In this document: in pieces, positions 1 to 5,401 of the stretch | How positions within the stretch are numbered: position 1 is the first letter of the stretch | Layout of the letters: every line of letters starts with the position of its first letter | DNA from: JAQGMO01 sp050954505 | Lineage (GTDB): Bacteria; Pseudomonadota; Gammaproteobacteria; Burkholderiales; Burkholderiaceae_D | Assembly: GCA_050954505.1 (NCBI GenBank) | Contig: JBPBPY010000159.1 | Location: 1 to 5,401 of the forward strand | Direction: 5' to 3' | Length of the DNA stretch: 5,401 nt | Position numbers and translations under genes: made by a program | Notes under the pieces: generated by a model | Told to the model about the DNA's origin: nothing | Databases searched by the model: none | Seen by the model: the letters and a program-made list of their open reading frames with translations, nothing else

Positions 1-496
1 AATTGATGGCAAAGCCGTAGCAGATGGTCGCCAGCACGACAGCGGACACGGCCAGAGTGGCATGGTCGGCGCCACCGCTGATGCCGATCTTGTCCCACAT
101 GAGGATCATCACGCCACCCAGGCCGATGGCCAGGCCGGCAAGCTGCAGGCGCGAGATCGGGGTCTTCAGCCAGGCCAGCGCCACCAGGGCGGTCCAGACC
201 GGCGTGCTGGCGTTGAGGATGGCATCGAAGCCGGCGCTGAGCGTGAGCATCGAATAGGCAAACAGGCTGAATGGCAATGCCGAGTTGGTCATGCCGATGA
301 CAAACAAAGGCCAGGCCTTTTGTCGCATGGCGCTGCGCGCGCGCCTGCTGCGCATGACCGGCAGCAGGAACAAGGCGGCAATGCCGACGCGCAGGAAGAT
401 CAGCGGCAGTGGTCCGAACTCGGGCGCCGCAATACGCATGCACAGAAAGGAAGCGCCCCAGATGGCGCCCAGCACAAGCAATTCAATCAGGTTCAT
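1..496 (-). CDS. EamA/DMT-superfamily transporter, N-terminal part (cut by window edge)
   Basis: The first 165 residues of an inner-membrane drug/metabolite transporter are visible; the rest lies beyond the left edge. Family members usually have about 280-310 residues and ten helices made of two EamA repeats, so this is the first EamA domain plus the start of the second. Hydrophobic segments lie at about residues 3-20, 30-47, 63-86, 94-110, 117-134 and 145-163. Typical family features are the IWGASF stretch in helix 1 (12-17), an arginine-led helix 2 (RVGIAALFLLP, 36-46) and the NASTPVWTALVALAWL segment (95-110). The ATG at 496 lies inside the end of mnmH, giving a 14-base overlap in a different frame, so translation is probably coupled to mnmH. 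No strong Shine-Dalgarno sequence precedes it. The substrate cannot be deduced: members export amino acids, purines, drugs or other small molecules. Confidence 0.88.
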   Translation of the reverse strand, partial: MNLIELLVLGAIWGASFLCMRIAAPEFGPLPLIFLRVGIAALFLLPVMRSRRARSAMRQKAWPLFVIGMTNSALPFSLFAYSMLTLSAGFDAILNASTPVWTALVALAWLKTPISRLQLAGLAIGLGGVMILMWDKIGISGGADHATLAVSAVVLATICYGFAIN

Positions 497-1583
497 GATG
501 CGTCGCCAAGAGGGCTGATGGTTCGACCTGGCGCAGCAGCTGCCTTGCCGCCAGATCGAAGGCGCCGCCGGAAATGTCGGGCAGCTGCAGGGACATTGCC
601 TGGGCGTGGCGATCGAAATTGCGCTCGATCGATTTCAGGTATGCGGGATCGTAATGGCTGGAAAGCAGTTCACCGACCAGGGTGGGCATTTCGCCGGCCA
701 GCGCCATCTGCTGCCAGCGGCCAATGACCTGGCGGCCATGTTGCGGCAGCAGGCATTCAAGCTGTTTGTTGAGCGACTCGGGCAGGGTAACGAAATGGGC
801 ATAGTCCGACATCAGCAAGGCCACGCGTTGAGACTGCGGCAGCGAAACGGCAATGCATGAGGCTGCGCGCATGGTATCGATCAGCAGTGCCGGCACGCGC
901 AGATTGCCCACCTTGCGGCTTTCGGCTTCGATGAAGACCGGCCGCTGCGGGTCAAAAGCCGACAAGGCACGCCAGATGCGCGACTCGAACATTTTCTGTG
1001 ACGGTTGTGGCGCGCCCGGCAGGATGCCCAGCACCGAGCCACGATGTTCTGCCAACGCTTCCAGATCGAGCACCTGAGCGCCCAGCATTGCAAGGTGCTG
1101 CAACAGACGGCTCTTGCCGCTGCCGGTGGTGCCGCAGACGACGCGGAAATCGAAGCGCGCAGGAAGTACCGCCAGCTCGGCATTCACATGGTGGCGAAAA
1201 AAACGATAACCGCCATCGAGCTGCAGCGCCGGCCAGCCAATCTTGGCCAGTATCAGCGCCATGGCGCCGCTGCGGTTGCCGCCACGCCAGCAATACAGCA
1301 GCGGCTGCCAGTGCCGGCCATGGCCGGCAAACGCGGTGTCGATATGGTGAGCGATATTGCGCGCCACCAGCGCCGCACCGAGCTTCTTGGCTTCGAAGGC
1401 ATTGACCTGCTTGTACATGGTGCCCACACGTACACGCTCTTCGTCATCAAGTACCGGGCAGTTGATGGCGCCGGGCAGGTGGTCAAGGGCAAATTCAGCT
1501 GGGCTGCGCACATCGATGACGGCATCAAACGAAGGCAGCCGCGCCAGTGCCTCGGGCAAGGTAATCAGGGCAGGGTATTTCAT
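483..1583 (-). CDS. mnmH: tRNA 2-selenouridine synthase (SelU/YbbB)
   Basis: This enzyme replaces sulfur with selenium in 2-thiouridine at wobble position 34 of the Lys, Glu and Gln tRNAs. It uses selenophosphate and works through a geranylated intermediate. From the ATG at 1583 the protein has 366 residues; E. coli SelU has 364. The N-terminal rhodanese domain shows IDVRSPAEF and the active loop YCWRGGNRSG, whose cysteine (residue 98) corresponds to the catalytic Cys97 of E. coli. A P-loop domain follows with CGTTGSGKS (residues 150-158). A GTG at 1607 would add eight residues. I prefer the ATG because homologues begin near this point and a GGAG lies 11 bases upstream of it, but the choice is not certain. 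Function depends on a selenophosphate synthetase (selD) elsewhere in the genome. It follows tesA on the same strand after about 70 bases and overlaps the transporter gene downstream. Confidence 0.95.
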   Translation of the reverse strand: MKYPALITLPEALARLPSFDAVIDVRSPAEFALDHLPGAINCPVLDDEERVRVGTMYKQVNAFEAKKLGAALVARNIAHHIDTAFAGHGRHWQPLLYCWRGGNRSGAMALILAKIGWPALQLDGGYRFFRHHVNAELAVLPARFDFRVVCGTTGSGKSRLLQHLAMLGAQVLDLEALAEHRGSVLGILPGAPQPSQKMFESRIWRALSAFDPQRPVFIEAESRKVGNLRVPALLIDTMRAASCIAVSLPQSQRVALLMSDYAHFVTLPESLNKQLECLLPQHGRQVIGRWQQMALAGEMPTLVGELLSSHYDPAYLKSIERNFDRHAQAMSLQLPDISGGAFDLAARQLLRQVEPSALLATHHEPD

Positions 1584-1645
1584 GTCCTTGCCAGCTCCGC
1601 TGAGCACCTTGCATGTCCGTCCAGGCGAGCAGCGGCCGTGTCGAT

Positions 1646-1672
1646 GGCAGCGCTCATCTGGCCAGCGCTGCC
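1646..1672. repeat. Perfect 9-bp inverted repeat over the tesA stop codon
   Basis: GGCAGCGCT at 1646-1654 pairs exactly with AGCGCTGCC at 1664-1672 around a 9-base loop. The stem includes the first base of the tesA stop triplet (1654-1656, read on the minus strand). A stable GC-rich hairpin would form in the tesA transcript between tesA and mnmH. No T-tract follows in the direction of transcription, so it is not a standard intrinsic terminator. It could protect the 3' end, reduce read-through, or be incidental to the coding sequence. Confidence 0.5.
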
Positions 1673-2421
1673 GGCGCCTTCTGTGCCTGCATTGCGGCCG
1701 AGGTAAGCAACGGCTTCAGGTGCGGCCAGATGTTTTCCAGAATGGTGGGCTGTGCTTCGGCCGTCGGATGCAGCCGGTCGGCCTGGAAAAAGGAGGGCTT
1801 GTCGACACCGGTGAACATGAACGGCACCAGTGCCACGCCGGCGGATGTGGCCAGCTTGGGATACATGCCGGTGAATTGCCGGGTATAGTCGCCGCCGTAG
1901 TTCGGCGGCAGCTGCATGCCCACCAGCAGCACCTTGGCATTGGCCTTGTGCGAGGCATCGATCAGGGCGCGCAGATTGTTCTGGGTGGCGGCAATCGGCA
2001 AGCCGCGCAAGCCATCGTTGGCACCAAGTTCAATGACCACGGTTTGCGGTCGTACCTTGTCGAGCAAAGGCTGCAGCCTTGCCAGCCCGCCGCTGGTGGT
2101 CTCGCCGCTGATGCTGGCATTGACGACCGCCGCAGCGATGTTTTCCTTTTTCAGCCGCTGTTCCATCAGCGGCACCCAGCCAGTTCCGCGCGTGATGCCG
2201 TATTCCGCCGACAGGCTGTCGCCCATGACCAGGACGGTGTTGACAGCGGACTTGGGCGTTGATGTTGCCGATGTTGCCATGGCTGGAGTTGCCGCTGCAA
2301 CCGCGCTGGCAGCGGCAGCTGGTGCGCCGGCAATCAACTGGATCAGGCCGCTGGCCAGCACGGCTGCCAGCATGGTCTTGCGGCGCCCAGGCAACGCCAG
2401 GGTGATCGGCATGTTTCGCAT
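1654..2421 (-). CDS. tesA: Secreted SGNH-family esterase / acyl-CoA thioesterase I / lysophospholipase L1 (TesA-like)
   Basis: A periplasmic hydrolase that cleaves ester or thioester bonds of acyl chains, aryl esters or lysophospholipids. All SGNH blocks are present (numbered from the ATG at 2421, 255 residues): block I GDSLS with nucleophile Ser69, block II Gly106 in SGETTSGG, block III GANDG with Asn135, and block V DRLHP with Asp215 and His218. The first 35 or so residues form a signal peptide: basic start (GRRKT), hydrophobic core (MLAAVLASGLIQLIAGA), then a small-residue cleavage region. An Ala/Thr/Ser-rich linker of about 25 residues follows before the catalytic domain. The open frame continues upstream to 2532, but the ATG at 2421 has a purine-rich GGAAGAAG in front and directly precedes the signal sequence, so it is the better start. 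It is divergent from the YbbA-type ATPase, as in many proteobacteria. The exact substrate is not determinable from sequence. Confidence 0.93.
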   Translation of the reverse strand: MRNMPITLALPGRRKTMLAAVLASGLIQLIAGAPAAAASAVAAATPAMATSATSTPKSAVNTVLVMGDSLSAEYGITRGTGWVPLMEQRLKKENIAAAVVNASISGETTSGGLARLQPLLDKVRPQTVVIELGANDGLRGLPIAATQNNLRALIDASHKANAKVLLVGMQLPPNYGGDYTRQFTGMYPKLATSAGVALVPFMFTGVDKPSFFQADRLHPTAEAQPTILENIWPHLKPLLTSAAMQAQKAPAALAR

Positions 2422-2669
2422 CGGATGTCTTCTTCCATTGAATAATTGGGTAAGCGCGTGGCGCCATGTGTCTGCGTCCGCATGCGGTATCTCGCGCGGC
2501 GTTTCCACCTTCCGGATTCTACCGTGCAACATGAATCAGTGCATTCAAGCGGGGCAATGGCTTTTCGTGCAGAATAAGTGCGCAATGGCCACAGTCACGC
2601 CGGTTGCGGAGGGTGCCGGAGTGGCACCGCAACGACTGCATTCCCCTTTCACCTTGAACCTTCTCACGC
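2422..2669. promoter_or_regulatory. Divergent intergenic region between tesA and the ABC ATPase gene
   Basis: This 248-base gap separates two divergent genes and must carry both promoters. On the minus strand a TAGAAT hexamer (2521 down to 2516) resembles a -10 box about 95 bases upstream of the tesA start. The hexamer 17 bases further upstream (ATGCAC) is a poor -35, and the better TTGAAT is 21 bases away, so the promoter call is weak. On the plus strand AGAATA at 2571-2576 is a possible -10 for the ATPase gene, but no good -35 is visible at 16-18 bases. An imperfect hairpin lies at 2603-2633. No gene is evident inside the gap. Confidence 0.45.
2603..2633. repeat. Imperfect 11-bp hairpin upstream of the ABC ATPase gene
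   Basis: GTTGCGG (2603-2609) pairs with CCGCAAC (2627-2633). Inside it TGCC (2614-2617) pairs with GGCA (2623-2626), leaving a 4-base bulge (AGGG) and a 5-base loop (GGAGT). The structure sits 36 bases before the ATG at 2670, so it is probably in the 5' untranslated RNA or is a protein-binding palindrome. It has no T-tract on either side, which argues against an intrinsic terminator. Confidence 0.4.
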
Positions 2670-3437
2670 ATGCATGAATCCACCTTGCCCTTTGCCTTGA
2701 ATGCCGCCGACCCTCACACGCTGGAGGTAGCGGTGCCTGCATCAGCGGCCGATATGACTGCGGCTGCCAATGCCATCGAAGTCATCGGGCTGAGCAAACG
2801 GGTGGCTGATGCCACCGGTGAACTGGTCATCCTGAACCAGGTCAGTTTCAATGTTGCTGCCGGTTCAACCCTGGCCATTGTCGGTGCGTCGGGTTCCGGC
2901 AAGTCGACGCTGCTGGGTCTGCTGGCTGGACTGGACACGCCGTCAAGCGGCACTGTCAGGATCAATGGCATCGACATCTTTGCACTCGACGAAGATGGCC
3001 GTGCCGGTCTGCGCATGCGCGAACTCGGTTTTGTCTTCCAGTCGTTCCAGTTGCTGACGCATTTGACGGCGCTGGAGAATGTCATGCTGCCGCTGGAACT
3101 GCGCGGCGACGTCAATGCGCAGGCCAAGGCGCAAGCCATGCTGGCAAGGGTTGGCTTATCGAGCCGCTTGAAGCATTACCCGAAATATCTCTCCGGCGGC
3201 GAACAGCAGCGTGTCGCCCTGGCGCGCGCTTTCGTTGCCGAACCGCCGCTGCTGTTTGCCGACGAACCCACCGGCAGCCTCGATGCCGTCAGTGGCGCCG
3301 CCGTCATTGATCTGATGTTCGCGCTGAACAAGGAACGCGGCTCCACCCTGGTGCTGGTCACGCACGACCCGGCCATGGCGGCTTTGTGCGGCAGCACGAT
3401 CACGATCGCAGCCGGCGCGCTTGTGGCCGGCAGTTAA
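2670..3437 (+). CDS. ybbA: ABC transporter ATP-binding protein, YbbA/LolD/MacB type
   Basis: This is the cytoplasmic nucleotide-binding subunit of a type VII (MacB/LolCDE-like) ABC system. Family members pair with an FtsX-like permease and use ATP to drive lipoprotein extraction or other periplasmic work, not simple import. All ATPase motifs are intact (255-residue numbering): Walker A GASGSGKST (72-80), Q-loop Gln124, signature LSGGEQQ (174-180), Walker B LLFADEP with Glu199, D-loop SLD (203-205) and H-loop His232. The assignment to YbbA over LolD rests on its divergent position next to tesA. The start is uncertain: the ATG at 2670 has no clear Shine-Dalgarno sequence, whereas a GTG at 2733 has a textbook GGAGG (2723-2727) five bases before it and would give 234 residues, close to the usual 225-235. 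The normal partner permease YbbP does not follow; only a very short frame starts at 3454. Confidence 0.93.
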   Translation: MHESTLPFALNAADPHTLEVAVPASAADMTAAANAIEVIGLSKRVADATGELVILNQVSFNVAAGSTLAIVGASGSGKSTLLGLLAGLDTPSSGTVRINGIDIFALDEDGRAGLRMRELGFVFQSFQLLTHLTALENVMLPLELRGDVNAQAKAQAMLARVGLSSRLKHYPKYLSGGEQQRVALARAFVAEPPLLFADEPTGSLDAVSGAAVIDLMFALNKERGSTLVLVTHDPAMAALCGSTITIAAGALVAGS

Positions 3438-3453
3438 TCGATTCGAGGCGAGA

Positions 3454-3501
3454 ATGAAACTGCGTCTCTGGATCAGCGGTGCAGCCCGATGCATGCTTTG
3501 A
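3454..3501 (+). pseudogene. Possible 5' remnant of the YbbP-type FtsX-like permease gene
   Basis: An ATG at 3454 lies 16 bases after the ybbA stop codon, preceded by the purine-rich GAGGCGAGA. It opens a frame of 15 codons (MKLRLWISGAARCML) ending in TGA at 3499-3501. The position is where ybbP begins in other genomes. The basic/hydrophobic beginning (KLRLW) resembles the cytoplasmic lead-in to the first helix of such permeases. That the frame is a relic of ybbP is inference; 15 residues are too few to prove homology. No further permease sequence is recognisable in any frame downstream, so if this is a remnant the rest is deleted or displaced beyond the window. Confidence 0.3.
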
Positions 3502-3868
3502 ACGCCGATCATGTTCGCAAGCCGTGCCATCCATACATCGTCGACCTCTGTTTTGCAGAGTTCATCCCATCGTGAAAATTTCTTGCAGTGGTCTGCAAAG
3601 CGCAGAAATTGCCAATCATGAATCAATGAAATGCTGGAGTGTGGGTTGCAGCATTCTTTGCAATGGTCACGTTGCGAAATGGCGAAAAAAAACCAAGCGG
3701 CGCATCCTGACGGTGCCCTGCTAATGCGCCTTGCTCTGCGCGGTCTTGCGTCGACAGTCTTCTTCATCAATCGATTGAACGATTGCAGCGTTGACTTTCC
3801 CGGTGAGCGGAACATTCCAAGCGGCCCTGTTACTAAAACGGTTCTTCTGCACATGACAGGTCATTCCA
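3502..3868. other. AT-richer non-coding stretch between the ABC ATPase and the ankyrin gene
   Basis: I see no recognisable gene in this 367-base stretch on either strand. Base composition drops: 3541-3660 is about 44% G+C by hand count, compared with about 67% for a 60-base sample of ybbA (3181-3240). It contains several short inverted repeats: CTCTG/CAGAG at 3546-3560; AATTTCTTGC/GCAGAAATT with one bulge at 3577-3610; ATGCTG/CAGCAT at 3631-3654; and a perfect 12-base palindrome, TCAATCGATTGA, at 3767-3778. It also has an eight-A run at 3685-3692. A TTGACT at 3791-3796 looks like a -35 box for the ankyrin gene, but no convincing -10 follows at 16-18 bases. No insertion-sequence ends, tRNA fragment or integrase are visible. 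Confidence 0.6.
3767..3778. promoter_or_regulatory. Perfect 12-base palindrome upstream of the ankyrin gene
   Basis: TCAATCGATTGA is fully self-complementary and lies about 90 bases before the ankyrin ATG and 12 bases before the TTGACT hexamer. A dimeric regulator could bind here. About one such 12-base palindrome is expected by chance in a window of this length, so position is the only support. Confidence 0.2.
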
Positions 3869-5395
3869 ATGGATCGCGTTCCGCGTCACCACGACTCGCC
3901 GGGTTTTACCGTCGACCCAGCCTTTTCGCAATTTACCGGACCGGCGACGCCGGCTGGCGCCAACCCTGTCAATCCGCAGCGGCCTGAAAACGCCAGCCTT
4001 GGCCATCCACAGCGGCCGGCAAATGCGCCCGGGCCGGACCCCGAGCCACAACAAGCTGTCCTGGTACGCAGGGGTCTGGTCTTGGGTCCGCTTTCGCTCC
4101 GCCGCCCTGCAATCAAGTTGCGACAGGGTCCAGCCAGCCAGGAAATTTTCGCAAGCCTCTTGAGCCAGATTCGTCCTCCGGCCGATCTCGTGCGGCGCGA
4201 GCCAGCCGACCCGGCGTTGGTATCGGACCAGGCATGGCGTGGCAGACCAAAATTTTCAGATTCGGCAACAGTAGCGATCATGCCGACCCGGCAAGGGGCG
4301 CCGGTCACACAGGAAGCGGGAACATTGCCAGGCAAGCCATTGATTGCGCGCGTAAGCACACTGGATGGCGAATACGGAAAAAGCAGGCATGTCGTGGCAG
4401 ATTTCTCGCAACAGGCCTTGACCCAGCTTGAAGAAATTTTCATGCTGCCCGGTGAAACTGTTGCAACCCCGGATGGTTCCAGACTCGCCTATCTGGTATG
4501 CGCTTGGGACCTGCTCGGCGCATTGCAAAACAACAATCTTCACCTGGTCAATCAGGTGGCCTTCGATATTTGCCAGATGGGGAAAACGCTGGATTTCCGT
4601 TTGCCGTTGGGGGAGACGCCGTTGCAAATGGCGGTGCGCGATAACAAGCTTGAATTCGCAACAAGCCTGCTCAAATATGGCGCATGTCCTGATGACGTGT
4701 CTTTTCACGCGTTCGCTGCGCTCGGCATTGCCGCTGGCAACGGGAACACCAGCATCGTGGAAATCCTGCTTGCCGGCGGCGCTCGCGTGAACCTGCGTTA
4801 CGCAGCAGACAATCCTGAAACGAACAGCGCCTTGATGCTTGCCATGCATCGTGACCAGATGGAAACAGCAAAACAGCTGCTTCATGCAGGCGCCAGTCCA
4901 ACGCAGCTCGACTCGCCGACATCACCACTGACTCTGGCCATACAGCGTGGCAACGACGACATGATACGACGGTTGCTGGCAGCAGGCGCAGATCCGGATT
5001 TTGGCGGATTGGCGGCGAGCACTCCGCTGGTATCGGCGATCATGAAGGGCAGCCGCAGCACGGTCGAACAATTGTTTGCAGCTGGTGCCCACATCCATGC
5101 CGATAAGGTTCCGAACGTCCTGGAAGCATTGGGTCACGTCATCCGTAGAAACGATCTACCCCTGCTGCATTGTTTGTTCGTGCACGGTCTCGAACTTGAT
5201 TCGGGCAGTCGGGCAGGCAGGATGTTGCTATCTTTGGCGAACCAGCAAATCAATCCTCAGCTTCTTGACTGCCTGCGTACCTTTGCCAGCAGCCGGGAAA
5301 CGGGGAGGCATGTTTTGCTGAATGCAAACAATGTCAACCAGGCCGGATCAAAGTTGGTAGAGCAAGGCAAATCGATTGCGCGCAACCTCTGTTAA
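3869..5395 (+). CDS. Ankyrin-repeat protein with proline-rich N-terminus, function unknown
   Basis: A complete 508-residue protein. Residues 1-200 lack ankyrin signatures; residues 20-60 are rich in Pro, Ala, Asn and Gln and probably disordered, with a short internal duplication (PQRPENA at 36-42, PQRPANA at 47-53). Ankyrin repeats occupy about 248-443, seen as helix pairs ending in LL-x-x-GA-x: approximately 248-276, 279-311, 318-346, 351-379, 383-411 and a degenerate 414-443. A further degenerate unit at 205-245 may cap the array. The last 65 residues are Asn/Gln/Ser-rich with no known domain. There is no signal peptide or membrane helix, so the protein is cytosolic or exported by a leaderless route. 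Ankyrin arrays bind proteins; no enzymatic domain is visible. A weak CAGG lies about eight bases before the ATG. An unfolded start followed by ankyrin repeats is compatible with a type III or IV secretion effector, but no secretion gene or hrp-type box is nearby, so this remains conjecture. Confidence 0.85.
   Translation: MDRVPRHHDSPGFTVDPAFSQFTGPATPAGANPVNPQRPENASLGHPQRPANAPGPDPEPQQAVLVRRGLVLGPLSLRRPAIKLRQGPASQEIFASLLSQIRPPADLVRREPADPALVSDQAWRGRPKFSDSATVAIMPTRQGAPVTQEAGTLPGKPLIARVSTLDGEYGKSRHVVADFSQQALTQLEEIFMLPGETVATPDGSRLAYLVCAWDLLGALQNNNLHLVNQVAFDICQMGKTLDFRLPLGETPLQMAVRDNKLEFATSLLKYGACPDDVSFHAFAALGIAAGNGNTSIVEILLAGGARVNLRYAADNPETNSALMLAMHRDQMETAKQLLHAGASPTQLDSPTSPLTLAIQRGNDDMIRRLLAAGADPDFGGLAASTPLVSAIMKGSRSTVEQLFAAGAHIHADKVPNVLEALGHVIRRNDLPLLHCLFVHGLELDSGSRAGRMLLSLANQQINPQLLDCLRTFASSRETGRHVLLNANNVNQAGSKLVEQGKSIARNLC
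3973..4027 (+). repeat. Imperfect 33-base direct repeat in the ankyrin gene N-terminus
   Basis: Two copies of a unit encoding PQRP(E/A)NA begin 33 bases (11 codons) apart, with CCGCAGCGGCC in the first and CCACAGCGGCC in the second. This suggests a local tandem duplication in the proline-rich, probably disordered part of the protein. Only the first seven codons of each unit are clearly alike. Confidence 0.5.
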
Positions 5396-5401
5396 GCAAG
5401 G

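Noticed and set aside
602..640. Clustered CGATCGA/GATC sequences inside mnmH as an origin or methylation cluster
   Set aside because: They lie within the conserved coding sequence and are explained by codon use; the number is too small to be meaningful.
1005..2262. Long plus-strand open frames opposite mnmH and tesA (1005-1706, 1357-2262)
   Set aside because: They are antisense to two clearly recognised genes, have no recognisable domains, and are expected in high-GC DNA.
3546..3560. CTCTG/CAGAG hairpin as a terminator for ybbA
   Set aside because: The stem is only 5 bp and no T-tract follows.
3156..3854. A 232-codon minus-strand frame running from the ankyrin upstream region into ybbA
   Set aside because: About 40% of it is antisense to the well-supported ATPase gene, and the remainder is compositionally unlike protein with no recognisable motif or good ribosome-binding site.
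3438..3868. Type III secretion promoter motifs (TTCG-N16-TTCG or GGAAC-N16-CCAC) upstream of the ankyrin gene
   Set aside because: TTCG occurs at 3442 and 3514 and GGAAC at 3809, but the second half of either motif is absent at the required spacing.
3631..3987. A 118-codon plus-strand frame in the gap upstream of and overlapping the ankyrin gene
   Set aside because: No recognisable motif, out of frame with and overlapping the ankyrin start, and no convincing ribosome-binding site.
1..5401. CRISPR arrays, tRNA or rRNA genes, insertion sequences
   Set aside because: No regularly spaced repeats, cloverleaf-like sequence, transposase or terminal inverted repeats were seen anywhere in the window.

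Overview
The window is high-GC chromosomal DNA, most likely from a beta-proteobacterium of the order Burkholderiales. This rests on protein style, codon use and gene neighbourhood, because the window contains no rRNA or other taxonomic marker. It holds four full genes, one truncated gene and two intergenic regions of interest.

Minus strand, reading right to left from about 2421 to 1: a secreted SGNH-family esterase/lysophospholipase (tesA-like, 1654-2421), tRNA 2-selenouridine synthase (mnmH, 483-1583), and the N-terminal 165 residues of an EamA/DMT-family membrane transporter (1-496) that runs off the left edge. mnmH and the transporter gene overlap by 14 bases. The three genes may be co-transcribed.

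Plus strand: a 248-base divergent intergenic region (2422-2669) separates tesA from an ABC-transporter ATPase of the YbbA/LolD type (2670-3437). The divergent tesA/ybbA pair is a classic proteobacterial arrangement. In E. coli ybbA is followed directly by ybbP, a large FtsX-like permease, and mnmH (ybbB) lies in the same neighbourhood. Here no permease follows. Instead there is a well-placed ribosome-binding site and ATG at 3454 that opens a reading frame of only 15 codons, then about 370 bases of AT-richer DNA with no recognisable gene.

After that comes a complete 508-residue ankyrin-repeat protein (3869-5395) with a long proline-rich N-terminus, no signal peptide and no membrane segment. 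The simplest reading is that the permease was lost or displaced when foreign or rearranged DNA carrying the ankyrin gene joined just behind ybbA. The ATPase would then be left without its partner in cis. The junction and the ankyrin protein are the most interesting parts of the window; the rest looks like ordinary housekeeping sequence.
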